Assembly (NCBI RefSeq): GCF_900583165.1
Contig: NZ_UTKY01000116.1
Span: 94,585-158,584, forward strand
DNA from: Pseudomonas viridiflava
Lineage (GTDB): Bacteria; Pseudomonadota; Gammaproteobacteria; Pseudomonadales; Pseudomonadaceae
DNA length: 64,000 bases
Direction: 5' to 3'
A program made the translations under genes and the position numbers. Below are positions 16,528 through 24,572 of this stretch, one piece after another (the stretch's first letter is position 1; every line of letters starts with the position of its first letter). The notes under the pieces are model-generated. The model ran no database searches and was not told the origin of the DNA. It saw only the letters and a list, made by a program, of their open reading frames with translations.

Positions 16528-16890
16528 ATGGAACGCATCCCTATATTGCAAATGGGCGAATTTTTGCTCGTGACCATCCAGGTCGACATGCATGACCAAC
16601 TCGCCCTGACCCTGCAGGACGATCTGTCCGAACGCATCAGCCGCACCTCGGCGCGCGGTGTATTGATCGATATCTCGGCGCTGGACATGGTCGACTCGTT
16701 CATCGGCCGCATGATCGGCACGATCTCCGGCCTGTCACGCATCATGGATGCGCAAACCGTGTTGGTGGGCATGCAGCCTGCAGTCGCCATCACCCTGGTG
16801 GAACTGGGCATGACCCTGCCGGGGGTCGCTACCGCGCTTAATGTCGAACGCGGCATGAAACTGCTGCGCGACCGGGTAGAACGCTCATGA
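16528..16890 (+). CDS. rsbS: RsbS-type STAS protein, stressosome core and RsbT antagonist, 120 aa
   Basis: A single STAS domain, MERIPILQMGEFLLVTIQ at the start and VLIDISALDMVDSFIGRMIG in the middle. Ser57 in the DSF motif matches the RsbT-phosphorylated Ser59 of B. subtilis RsbS. VGMQPAVAITLVELGMTLPGV follows, again near-canonical. It starts two bases after the rsbR stop and its end overlaps rsbT by 4 bases. In the known system RsbS holds RsbT in the stressosome until phosphorylated. Confidence 0.92.
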   Translation: MERIPILQMGEFLLVTIQVDMHDQLALTLQDDLSERISRTSARGVLIDISALDMVDSFIGRMIGTISGLSRIMDAQTVLVGMQPAVAITLVELGMTLPGVATALNVERGMKLLRDRVERS

Positions 16891-17291
16891 CCCAAGCCAG
16901 CAGCGGCACACACCCCGTGCTGATTGAACAGGACGTTGTGCTGGCTCGACAATTGGTACGCAAACTCGCCCAGGATTGCGGCATGCGCCTGATCGACCTG
17001 ACCAAGCTCGTCACAGCGGTCAGTGAGCTGGCGCGAAACACCGTGGTGTACGGCGGTGGCGGTTACATGGATTGGGCTGTGGTCGAAAAAGACCACCGCC
17101 CCGGCGTGCGCCTGACTTTTCGTGACGAAGGCCCGGGCATTCCCGACCTCAAGCTGGCGATGACCGACGGCTGGACCTCCGGCAGCGGCCTGGGCCTGGG
17201 CCTCACCGGGGCCAAGCGGTTAGTGGACGAGTTTGAATTGGACACCGCGCCTGGCATGGGTACCCGTGTGACGATTACCCGATGGGCCTGA
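16887..17291 (+). CDS. rsbT: RsbT-type serine/threonine kinase (GHKL ATPase), 134 aa
   Basis: A GHKL ATPase domain of switch-kinase length. The N-box is AVSELARNTVVYGGGG with Asn51, the G1 box is DEGPGIPD (80-87), and the G2 box is GSGLGLGLTGAKRLVDEF. This closely parallels RsbT, which phosphorylates RsbR and RsbS and, once released, switches on a downstream partner. In Bacillus that partner is the phosphatase RsbU; here it is probably the PP2C protein encoded next or one of the kinases. It overlaps rsbS by 4 and the next gene by 10 bases. Confidence 0.92.
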   Translation: MTQASSGTHPVLIEQDVVLARQLVRKLAQDCGMRLIDLTKLVTAVSELARNTVVYGGGGYMDWAVVEKDHRPGVRLTFRDEGPGIPDLKLAMTDGWTSGSGLGLGLTGAKRLVDEFELDTAPGMGTRVTITRWA

Positions 17292-18289
17292 ACATTCCCA
17301 GTGCGATCACGCAGGTGTTGTTGATTGAGGACGTCAGCCAGATCGGGCACGCCCGGCGAACTGCGCAACAAATGGCCGAACAGTTGGGCTTCGATGAGAC
17401 CGACGCGGGTCGCGCAGCCTTGGTCGCCACCGAGCTTGCCAGCAATATTCTCAAGCACGCTGATCATGGTGAACTGCATGTGCGCGCCACCGGCAACGGT
17501 GGTATCGAGATGCTCGCTATCGACCGCGGCCAAGGCTTTGACATCGAATCGGGTCTGGTGGACGGCTATTCTACCGGCGGTACCCAAGGTATCGGGCTGG
17601 GGGCGATTGCACGCTTGGCACAGGTATTTGATGCCCACGCCGATCACCGCGGGACGGTGGTGTTGGCCCGGTTGACACCCCGTCATGCCACGGCAAAAGA
17701 CCTTCGCTACGGCGTGAGCCAGCACTCCCTGCATAACGACCCGCACTGTGGTGACGCGTGGCACTTGGCAATTGAGCCCGGACGCTTCAGCGTCATGGTG
17801 GCTGACGGTCTTGGCCACGGCGAGTATGCAGAGCGTGCAGCACGGGCCGGTGAAGCGGTGTTCGCACAAGATGCGTTCCTGGACTCGACGGTATTGATGA
17901 GCGATATGCACATCGGCATGAATGGCACGCGGGGTGCTGCCGTGGCGATCGTCCAATACGACGCTGGCGCCGACCGCCTGCGTTTTACCGGCGTAGGCAA
18001 CATTGGCGGCAGCCTGGTCGGGCTTGGCAAATCGCGCGGCCTGGCCTCCCATCCGGGCATCGTCGGCGTGCAATTTCGCAAGGCACAACCCTTTGACTAC
18101 GCTGAAGTAGCTGGCCAGCTGCTTATTTTGTACAGCGACGGCCTACAATCGCGGTGGAATCTGTCGGACTATCCGGGGCTTGTCTATCGCCATCCGGCCC
18201 TTATCGCCGCCATTTTGCACCGTGACTTTTGCCGCGGCCGGGATGACGTCACCGTGTTTGTGATTGCCCTGGAGGCCCAAGATGTCTGA
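17282..18289 (+). CDS. GHKL ATPase fused to SpoIIE/PP2C phosphatase (RsbX-like C-terminus), 335 aa
   Basis: Two modules in one chain. Residues ~1-130 are a second RsbT/RsbW-like ATPase: VATELASNILKHADHGEL as N-box, DRGQGFD as G1, GTQGIGLGAIARLAQVFD as G2. Residues ~140-335 are a small PP2C/SpoIIE domain: FSVMVADGLGHGEYAERAA, then NGTRGAAVAIVQY, FTGVGNIGGSL, ILYSDGLQSRW and GRDDVTVFVIAL, with the acidic metal-binding positions intact. The phosphatase half resembles RsbX, which resets the stressosome by dephosphorylating RsbR/RsbS. The fused ATPase could let it also act as a kinase or dock on the core. It overlaps the neighbours by 10 and 8 bases. Confidence 0.88.
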   Translation: MGLNIPSAITQVLLIEDVSQIGHARRTAQQMAEQLGFDETDAGRAALVATELASNILKHADHGELHVRATGNGGIEMLAIDRGQGFDIESGLVDGYSTGGTQGIGLGAIARLAQVFDAHADHRGTVVLARLTPRHATAKDLRYGVSQHSLHNDPHCGDAWHLAIEPGRFSVMVADGLGHGEYAERAARAGEAVFAQDAFLDSTVLMSDMHIGMNGTRGAAVAIVQYDAGADRLRFTGVGNIGGSLVGLGKSRGLASHPGIVGVQFRKAQPFDYAEVAGQLLILYSDGLQSRWNLSDYPGLVYRHPALIAAILHRDFCRGRDDVTVFVIALEAQDV

Positions 18290-19145
18290 AACCACTGCCT
18301 CGCTCGCCGCAGAAGTCCAGCGACTGCGCCTGGAAGCCGACGCGCTACGCACTGAACTGGATGAAACCAACCAGGGCGTGCTCGCGCTGTATGCCGAGCT
18401 GGACATGCAGGCCGATCAATTGCGCCAGGCGTCAGACCTCAAAAGCCGCTTCCTGTCGTATATGAGCCATGAGTTCCGCACGCCCCTGGGCTCGATTCTG
18501 AGCATCACCAGCCTGTTGGCCGATGAGCTGGACGGCCCGTTGAGCCCTGAGCAACACATTCAAGTCGGCTTTGTGCGCAGTTCGGCGCGCGAGCTGCGTG
18601 AAATGGTCGATGACTTGCTCGACCTGGCCAAGATCGAGGCCGGACGCATCACCATCTCCCCTGCCTGGTTCGACATGTTCGACCTGTTCTCGGCGCTGCG
18701 CGGCATGTTTCGCCCCATTGCGGATGCATCATCGGTGGACCTGATTTTCGAAGAGCCGTCCGGCCTGCCCAAGCTCTACACCGATGACAAGAAGCTGGCG
18801 CAAATTTTGCGCAACTTTATCTCCAATGCCTTGAAGTTCACCCTGCAGGGCGAAGTGCGGGTTTCGGCGCGCATGGAGAGTGAGCACGAGATACGCTTCG
18901 CGGTGCAGGACACCGGCCTGGGCATACCGGCCGAGCTGCATAACAATCTGTTTGAAGACTTTTCCCAGATCGACTCTCCGCTGCAAAAACGCCTGCGCGG
19001 CACGGGTCTGGGTCTGTCGCTGTGCAAGCGCTTTGCCGAGCTGCTGGGTGGCCGAGTGGGCGTTGAAAGCACGCCTGGGGTAGGCTCGTTGTTCTATGTG
19101 ATTATTCCTCTGTCCATCGCCAGCGAGAACGTCGATGAAACGTGA
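18282..19145 (+). CDS. cytosolic sensor histidine kinase of the stressosome operon, 287 aa
   Basis: No membrane segment. Residues ~5-55 are a charged coiled coil (EVQRLRLEADALRTELDETN) instead of a sensor domain. The HisKA domain has His63 in SYMSHEFRTPLGS. The ATPase has NFISNALKF, DTGLGIP and GTGLGLSLCKRFAELLGG. Input therefore probably comes from protein contacts, perhaps RsbT or the stressosome. It starts inside the end of the phosphatase gene and overlaps the hybrid kinase gene by 11 bases, so all three are likely made in fixed ratio. A natural phosphate acceptor is the receiver of the next protein. Confidence 0.9.
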   Translation: MSETTASLAAEVQRLRLEADALRTELDETNQGVLALYAELDMQADQLRQASDLKSRFLSYMSHEFRTPLGSILSITSLLADELDGPLSPEQHIQVGFVRSSARELREMVDDLLDLAKIEAGRITISPAWFDMFDLFSALRGMFRPIADASSVDLIFEEPSGLPKLYTDDKKLAQILRNFISNALKFTLQGEVRVSARMESEHEIRFAVQDTGLGIPAELHNNLFEDFSQIDSPLQKRLRGTGLGLSLCKRFAELLGGRVGVESTPGVGSLFYVIIPLSIASENVDET

Positions 19146-21054
19146 TATTCAACTGCTGATCGTCGACGACAACGCCGCCACGCGCTACGCGCTGCGTCGG
19201 CGCCTGGAGCGCCATCACTACCAAGTGCTGGAAGCCGGCACCGGCCAGGAAGGGCTGGACCTCATCCGTGATGAACACATCGATGCGCTGATCCTGGACG
19301 TCAACCTTCCGGACATGAGTGGTTTCGATATCGTGCGCCGCCTGCGCGCAGATCCGACCACCGCGTTGCTGCCGGTGGTGCACGTGTCGGCGGCGTCCAT
19401 CGAGACCGGCGACATCATCACCGGCCTGGACGCTGGTGCTGACGCCTACCTGATCCACCCTGTGGACCCTGACGTGTTGTTGGCGACCCTGCGTACGTTG
19501 CTGCGGGTGCGTGACACCGAATATGCCCTGCGGGAGAGCGAGGCGCGCTTTCGAGAAATCTTCTTCAACATCAGTGCACCGATTGCCGTGATGGATGCCC
19601 AACTCAAAGTGCATGAGTGCAACCACGCGTTTGCCCAATTGATCCACGACAATCTAAACCCGGACGCCCTGCTTGAATGCTTTGCCGACGGTCAGCATGC
19701 CGTCATCCGCGAACTGTGCGAGCGCCTGTCGGCCGGTGAGCGCTGGAAAGGCACGCTGCAGATGAAGGTCGATGGCGAACTGCGCGAAACCGAATGGCAG
19801 GTTTCGCCGTATCGACGCGCCGACTTGAGCCTGGTATTTGTCGAGGACGTGACCGAACACCGTCACCGTGAACGTCACCAACAGGCTGAGCTGGCCAACG
19901 CGACGACCCAACTGGCCCGTACCGAAGCGCAACTGCTGCAAGCACAGAAGATGGACGCCTTGGGTAAACTCACCGGCGGTATTGCCCACGACTTCAACAA
20001 TCTGCTTACCGGCATCATCACCAGCCTGGAGCTGATCAAAAAACGCATTGAAAGCCAGCGCACCGAGAAAGTCCTGGGCTATGCCGACGCCGCACTCAGT
20101 TCAGCGCTAAGCGCCGCCGGCCTGACCAATCGCCTGCTCGCCTTTGCCCGACAGCAGCCCCTGGACACGCGCCCAATTGATATCAACGCGCATGTCCGCT
20201 CCCTGGAAGAATTGCTGGTGCGCACCATCGGCGAAAATATTGCCTTGAAGTTGGAGCTGACCCACAACCCCGCCGTCGCGATGGTCGACCCGATCCAACT
20301 GGAAAGTGCCGTATTGAACCTGGTGATCAACGCCAGGGATGCACTGCCGCAAGGCGGCAATATCTGGGTCACGACTTACCCGGCGTATTCCAACGGCAAC
20401 CTCAAGCTGGAAAACGGTCCGTACATTGCCCTGTCGGTCAGGGATAACGGCGTCGGCATCGAGCACAGCGTGATCGACAAAGTGTTCGATCCCTTCTTCA
20501 CCACCAAGCCCATCGGCCAGGGCACGGGGCTGGGGCTGTCGACCATCTACGGTTTCGCACGCCAGTCCGGTGGCGACGCGCAGATCCGCAGCGTGACCCG
20601 CCAAGGCACTGAAGTCACGATCATGCTGCCCGCAGCGGAGGGCCCCGCCAATCCGGTGATCAAGACATTGGCCGTGCAAGGTGTGAACAATGGCGAACAC
20701 ATCCTTGTGGTCGAAGACATGCCGTCCGTACGCAGCTTTGTTGCCGAAGTGCTGATAGACGCGGGTTACCACTGCAGCCTGGCAGCGGACGGTGATGAAG
20801 CAATTGCGTTCTTGAAAGCCGACCCGACGATCAAGCTGCTGCTCACCGATGTTGGCCTACCCTATATGACGGGCCGCGAACTGGCGGATGTTGCCCGCGG
20901 GCTGCGCAGCGACCTGCCGATCCTGTTTATGACCGGGTACGCCGAAAATGCAGCTGACCGGCAAAATTTCCTCGGTGAAAGCATGGACCTGATCACCAAG
21001 CCATTTCACATCAATGCCTTGCTGGAAAAAATCCGGCGCGGCCTGCAAACATAA
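19135..21054 (+). CDS. hybrid histidine kinase: receiver - PAS-like - HisKA - HATPase - receiver, 639 aa
   Basis: REC1 (~5-122) has the acidic pair in LIVDDN and Asp55 in LILDVNLPDMSG, but the usual conserved Lys-Pro is His108-Pro109 (LIHPVDP). A PAS-like segment (~132-240) follows, with a coiled coil to ~275. HisKA has His285 in LTGGIAHDFNNLLTG; the ATPase has VINARDALPQGG, DNGVGI and GTGLGLSTIYGFARQSGG. REC2 (~522-638) is complete, with Asp572 in LLTDVGLPYMTG and Lys622 in TKPF. No DNA-binding or GGDEF domain is attached, so output must pass to a separate protein. Last gene of the stressosome operon. Confidence 0.9.
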   Translation: MKRDIQLLIVDDNAATRYALRRRLERHHYQVLEAGTGQEGLDLIRDEHIDALILDVNLPDMSGFDIVRRLRADPTTALLPVVHVSAASIETGDIITGLDAGADAYLIHPVDPDVLLATLRTLLRVRDTEYALRESEARFREIFFNISAPIAVMDAQLKVHECNHAFAQLIHDNLNPDALLECFADGQHAVIRELCERLSAGERWKGTLQMKVDGELRETEWQVSPYRRADLSLVFVEDVTEHRHRERHQQAELANATTQLARTEAQLLQAQKMDALGKLTGGIAHDFNNLLTGIITSLELIKKRIESQRTEKVLGYADAALSSALSAAGLTNRLLAFARQQPLDTRPIDINAHVRSLEELLVRTIGENIALKLELTHNPAVAMVDPIQLESAVLNLVINARDALPQGGNIWVTTYPAYSNGNLKLENGPYIALSVRDNGVGIEHSVIDKVFDPFFTTKPIGQGTGLGLSTIYGFARQSGGDAQIRSVTRQGTEVTIMLPAAEGPANPVIKTLAVQGVNNGEHILVVEDMPSVRSFVAEVLIDAGYHCSLAADGDEAIAFLKADPTIKLLLTDVGLPYMTGRELADVARGLRSDLPILFMTGYAENAADRQNFLGESMDLITKPFHINALLEKIRRGLQT

Positions 21055-21144
21055 CCCAGTCACCTATGGGTGAAGTTCAGCGCCAGCCTTGGTAGGGTGG
21101 TCGCCCCTGCGACCCTCCATCCGACTGACTGCTGGCACTGACCC

Positions 21145-22005
21145 ATGACCCCTCCTCGCAAAACCCCCACGGCGCTGCGCGTCTGCGCTTACACACTTGG
21201 CCTGCTGTGCGTCGTCACGCTGGGCTTCTTCGCCTGGCAAAGCTTCTACCCTGTCAGTGCGGCCAGCGGCTGGCGCGTTCAGGTAGTGCACCGCGATGTG
21301 CCTAAAGCCGCATCGGTGATGCCATTGGCGGACGGTTCATTGATGGTTAGCCAGGAACTCGACGACGCCTTGGGCAGCATCGTACGCATCCATCCCGACG
21401 GCACCCGCGAAGTGGTCGTCGCCAACCTGTCTAAACCCGATGGACTGTTCGCTACCCGAGGCGGCTGGGTGTTCAGCCAGGAGTCAGCCAACTTGCCGGT
21501 GAGTTTCCTCAAGGACGGGGTTGTCACCGAGCTGTTCAAAGGCGAAAGCGTACAAGGGCTATGGGATGACGGCGACTACCTCTACGCCATTGAAGACCGC
21601 AAGCCGGTCGGGCGTTTGCTCCGTTACAACTGGCGCGACAAGTCGCTGAGTGTACTGCGCGACCAGGTCCAGGAAGGCGAGTCCATCGTGCGCTGCACCG
21701 ATGGGCGCATGCTCTACACCGAGAAGCAAAAAGGCGTGGTGCGTGAGTTGACCGACGACGGCAGCGACCCGGTGGTGCTGAGCCACCTGAATCAGCCGAC
21801 GTTCCTGATGTGCGATGAGCGTGGGCTGTGGGTCAATGAAGATGCCACCCATCGAGCCCGGTTGTTGCTGATTGATAAACAGGGGCGCCAGCAAACCATT
21901 CTTTCGTTCTTGAAAGCGCCCCAGTCGATTGTGCCGACGGGGCGTGGGACCTATCTGCTGGCTGAGGGCGGGCGGGATCGGGTGTTGGAGCTGACGCCGG
22001 AGTAA
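21145..22005 (+). CDS. membrane-anchored SMP-30/NHL-like beta-propeller protein, 286 aa
   Basis: One hydrophobic segment near the N-terminus (ALRVCAYTLGLLCVVTLGFFAW) would anchor it in the inner membrane or act as an uncleaved signal. The rest consists of repeated short blades such as VMPLADGSLMVSQ, IVRIHPDGTREVV, KPDGLFATRGGWV and QSIVPTGRGTYLLAEGGRDRVLEL. This is the pattern of SMP-30/gluconolactonase or strictosidine-synthase-like propellers. No catalytic assignment is possible from the sequence. It lies 90 bases after the stressosome operon on the same strand and could be read from it, as no terminator is seen between. Confidence 0.72.
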   Translation: MTPPRKTPTALRVCAYTLGLLCVVTLGFFAWQSFYPVSAASGWRVQVVHRDVPKAASVMPLADGSLMVSQELDDALGSIVRIHPDGTREVVVANLSKPDGLFATRGGWVFSQESANLPVSFLKDGVVTELFKGESVQGLWDDGDYLYAIEDRKPVGRLLRYNWRDKSLSVLRDQVQEGESIVRCTDGRMLYTEKQKGVVRELTDDGSDPVVLSHLNQPTFLMCDERGLWVNEDATHRARLLLIDKQGRQQTILSFLKAPQSIVPTGRGTYLLAEGGRDRVLELTPE

Positions 22006-22059
22006 ACGCAGCTGCAACCGGGCCTCATTACGTTGCCCCTGCCTGCGGGGGCAGCGACC

Positions 22060-22680
22060 TTATGCAGTAGCAGTGATATACGCCGGCTGCTTACACATCC
22101 TGAGGTTGCCAAGGTTTTCGTTGATTTCGAGCTTCGAGGCACCAATGTCAAATTGGTAGTAGATCTTCCACGCGATGGCGGCACGCGCTCCCGTAGTGCA
22201 GAACTTGATTAATTTAGCTTTGCACGTGGCGTCGTAGAAGGTTCCGGCAAGCATTCGCGCAGGGCTGGCGCCGGGGTCTTTCGCCTGACAAGGGCAGTGC
22301 GACAGGAACACTTCAGCCTTGGCCGGTGGGCGCCCCCGCAGTGCGACAAAATTGCCCACGCACTCATCAAAGCGCTCGATCAACAACTCTTCCGCATGAC
22401 GACTTTCAGCGGCCACTTCACGCTGCGTCGCCAGCGCCACCGCAAGTGGCAGCATTGATCGATACTTTTCCTGATGTTGAGCGGGAGTTAATGCCCCCCC
22501 CAACAGCTGTGCATGCAATTTCAGCTTGTTACCTACAGCGCTATTGGCAACTTGCTCACGGGACTGGCGACTGACAAACACGTAGTAACGTGCCCCCTCC
22601 AGACTCAATACCAAGCCCACCGCACCAGGACGCTCTCGAAGCGGCAACGCTTGCGTGAGTGTGTCTCGATAAACCAGCAT
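22060..22680 (-). CDS. orphan protein with deaminase-like HAE and CPC motifs, 206 aa
   Basis: Starts after AAGGAAAA. The N-terminal third (MLVYRDTLTQAL, then RYYVFVSRQSREQVANSAVGNKLKLHAQLLGG) is unfamiliar. Residues 95-97 are His-Ala-Glu in a helix (ESRHAEELLIERFDE), and 127-131 read SHCPC after a predicted strand, with further Cys at 153 and 161. A HAE plus PC/C set after a beta strand is the zinc site of the cytidine-deaminase-like fold. The arrangement recalls bacterial toxin-type deaminases such as the Pput_2613-like family, but I cannot confirm it. It has no toxin-delivery domain and no immunity-like neighbour. Confidence 0.5.
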   Translation of the reverse strand: MLVYRDTLTQALPLRERPGAVGLVLSLEGARYYVFVSRQSREQVANSAVGNKLKLHAQLLGGALTPAQHQEKYRSMLPLAVALATQREVAAESRHAEELLIERFDECVGNFVALRGRPPAKAEVFLSHCPCQAKDPGASPARMLAGTFYDATCKAKLIKFCTTGARAAIAWKIYYQFDIGASKLEINENLGNLRMCKQPAYITATA

Positions 22681-22845
22681 CTAAATTTTCCTTATGAAAC
22701 CCAAACACTAAGGGCGTGAGTCTTACAGCCGAAAGCAGTTTGGTATGTAGGAATTAAAACCAACCAATACCGACAACGCCTCGCATCGATTGCACTGATG
22801 ATTAATATCGAACCGACCGCCTGCTGAATTTCCCAAGCGCGTTTA

Positions 22846-22887
22846 TATAATCGTCGCCAGATTTTCCCCTCCGCCTGGCTTCAGGCG
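22846..22887 (+). promoter_or_regulatory. -10 TATAAT and leader stem-loop before the MFS gene
   Basis: A perfect -10 hexamer TATAAT at 22846-22851 with only a weak -35 sixteen to seventeen bases upstream. It is followed at 22872-22887 by a 6-bp stem-loop CGCCTG-GCTT-CAGGCG about 25 bases before the start codon. The hairpin sits in the predicted 5' leader and could affect translation of the transporter. Confidence 0.4.
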
Positions 22888-22912
22888 ACATTCCCCTCTG
22901 GAACCCAGCACA

Positions 22913-24139
22913 ATGCCAAACGCCTCCCAGGCCCCACGCGGCCGCCCCGAGCATAATCAACAAAGTGTGAAACAGCAGTGGCTGGCCATCCTCTCGGTCG
23001 CCGTCGGTGCCTTTGCCCTGGTGACCAGTGAGTTTCTGCCAGTAGGCGTTCTTAACGACGTCGCTAGCGATTTGGGTATCAGTGCCGGACACGCCGGGCT
23101 CATGGTGACGCTGCCCGGCATCATGGCCGCCCTCGCCGCGCCTTTGCTGTCGGTTTTCATTGGCACCATGGACCGTCGCTACCTGCTAATCAGCCTGACG
23201 CTGATCATGATCATCGCCAACTCGGTCGTGGCCTATGCCAGCGATTTCAACCTGCTGCTGTTCGGCCGCGTGCTGCTGGGTATCAGCATCGGTGGCTTCT
23301 GGGCAACGGCCATCGCCCTCAGCGGCCGCCTGGCGCCCAAGGGCGTTGGCGTTGCGAAGGCCACGTCGATCATCATGATGGGGGTGACCTTGGCCACCGT
23401 GCTGGGCGTGCCTGTAGGCACTTGGCTCAGCGGCTTGATGGGCTGGCGCATGACCTTTCTGGTCACTGCGCTGGTCGGCGTGCCGGTACTACTGGCGCAG
23501 GTCTTTCTGCTCCCCCGACTCACCCCGGAAAAGGCCATTCGCGTCAGTGACCTGCCGGCCCTGTTTATCAATCCACAAGCCCGGGTTGGCCTGATCGCCG
23601 TGTTGCTGATCGGCCTGGCACACTTTGCCGCCTATACCTACGTTGCGCCGTTCTTCAAACAGAGCGCAGGCTTCGACGGCCCTACCATTGGCTCACTGCT
23701 GCTGCTCTACGGCGCAGCTGGCGTGATGGGTAACGTCTTCGCCGGCTTCGCCGCCAACCGCAGCGTGCGCCACACCTTGCTGCTGGTGGCGCTGATGATC
23801 GGCACCAGCACTGCCCTATTCCCCCACTTCGCCACCGGCATGACCGGCGCCGCGATGCTGATCGCACTCTGGGGCTTCGCCTTCGGCGCCTTCCCGGCCT
23901 GTGCCAGTATCTGGATGTTTGTCGTAGCGCCCAAGGATGTCGAACGCGGCATGCCGCTGTTCGTGGCCTTGTTCCAGGTGATCATCGCCTTGGGCTCATT
24001 CTTCGGCGGGCAGATCGTTGATCAGATGGGCAGCGCGGTACTGCTGAGCCTGGCCACGGCGTTGGTGGGTGCGGGCTTTGCAACGGTGCTGGTGTTGGGA
24101 CGCAAGGTGAGTAATAGCTTGGTGGCTCAGCCTGCCTAG
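22913..24139 (+). CDS. MFS drug/metabolite exporter, DHA1 family (NepI/AraJ-like), 408 aa
   Basis: After a 25-residue polar tail, LAILSVAVGAFALVTSEFLPVGVLNDVASDLGIS is the typical first helix of AraJ/NepI/SotB-type proton-driven exporters (VTSEFLPVG motif). Twelve hydrophobic segments follow, with RVLLGISIGGFWATAIALSGRLAP as helices 4-5. NepI exports purine ribonucleosides; the true substrate here is undetermined. The gene stands alone and ends at a strong terminator. Confidence 0.82.
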   Translation: MPNASQAPRGRPEHNQQSVKQQWLAILSVAVGAFALVTSEFLPVGVLNDVASDLGISAGHAGLMVTLPGIMAALAAPLLSVFIGTMDRRYLLISLTLIMIIANSVVAYASDFNLLLFGRVLLGISIGGFWATAIALSGRLAPKGVGVAKATSIIMMGVTLATVLGVPVGTWLSGLMGWRMTFLVTALVGVPVLLAQVFLLPRLTPEKAIRVSDLPALFINPQARVGLIAVLLIGLAHFAAYTYVAPFFKQSAGFDGPTIGSLLLLYGAAGVMGNVFAGFAANRSVRHTLLLVALMIGTSTALFPHFATGMTGAAMLIALWGFAFGAFPACASIWMFVVAPKDVERGMPLFVALFQVIIALGSFFGGQIVDQMGSAVLLSLATALVGAGFATVLVLGRKVSNSLVAQPA

Positions 24140-24155
24140 CTGGATCGCGCCGACT

Positions 24156-24193
24156 AAAAAGCCTGCTGAACATTGCGTTCAGCAGGCTTTTTT
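24156..24193 (+). terminator. Rho-independent terminator of the MFS gene
   Basis: An 11-bp perfect stem GCCTGCTGAAC / GTTCAGCAGGC (24161-24171 and 24177-24187) with loop ATTGC is followed by a T-rich run. The A-run on the 5' side makes it usable in both directions. Confidence 0.9.
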
Positions 24194-24336
24194 CGTTTTG
24201 CAGCCGGGCCAATTATGCAGCAATCGCGATTAGGCCAAGCCTCGTAATAAGCGCTCGCACATTGAAGCTTGTGCACTTAAACCTCTGAGCTAGCATCGAG
24301 AAAGTCGCCAACGTGGCGACGTGACAAGGAGGCTAT

Positions 24337-24465
24337 ATGCCAACCAAGTATCGTGATGCGGTGACAGGAGAGTACGTGACAGAGGCTGAGGCAAAGAAAA
24401 GGCCGAGGGAAACGGTGAAAGAAACGGATAAAAAAACACCGCCTAAGCCTAAGGGTAAAAAGTAG
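24337..24465 (+). CDS. tiny lysine-rich conserved-looking protein, 42 aa
   Basis: A perfect AAGGAGG ribosome-binding site stands four bases before the ATG. The product starts MPTKYRDAVTGEYVTEAEAKK and continues to a lysine/proline tail ending KPKGKK. The YRDAVTGEYVTE...KKRP...TVKE pattern recalls a small family of unknown function, found in many Pseudomonas genomes, that contains a T-x-x-E / RP-x-TVKE core. It is lower in GC than its surroundings. Very basic and probably unstructured at the C-terminus. It lies between a terminator and tRNA-Ser. Confidence 0.65.
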   Translation: MPTKYRDAVTGEYVTEAEAKKRPRETVKETDKKTPPKPKGKK

Positions 24466-24526
24466 GGTGGCTCGTATCTCAAACAAGTAAAACGCTTGCG
24501 ACGCGCTCGCACAAACAACCAAAAAC

Positions 24527-24565
24527 GAAAAAGCCCCGTAGCTAAGTTAGCTACGGGGCTTTTTC
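24527..24565 (-). terminator. Rho-independent terminator downstream of tRNA-Ser
   Basis: Inverted repeat AAGCCCCGTAGCTAA (24531-24545) against TTAGCTACGGGGCTT, bordered by A and T runs. It starts a few bases past the 3' end of the minus-strand tRNA-Ser gene and probably also ends transcripts from the small plus-strand gene. Confidence 0.88.
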
Positions 24566-24572
24566 TATGTAA

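Noticed and set aside
22060..22680. Deaminase toxin with an immunity partner
   Set aside because: No small gene follows or precedes it on either strand within the expected distance, and it lacks any secretion or PAAR/Rhs-type domain, so a toxin-immunity label is not justified.
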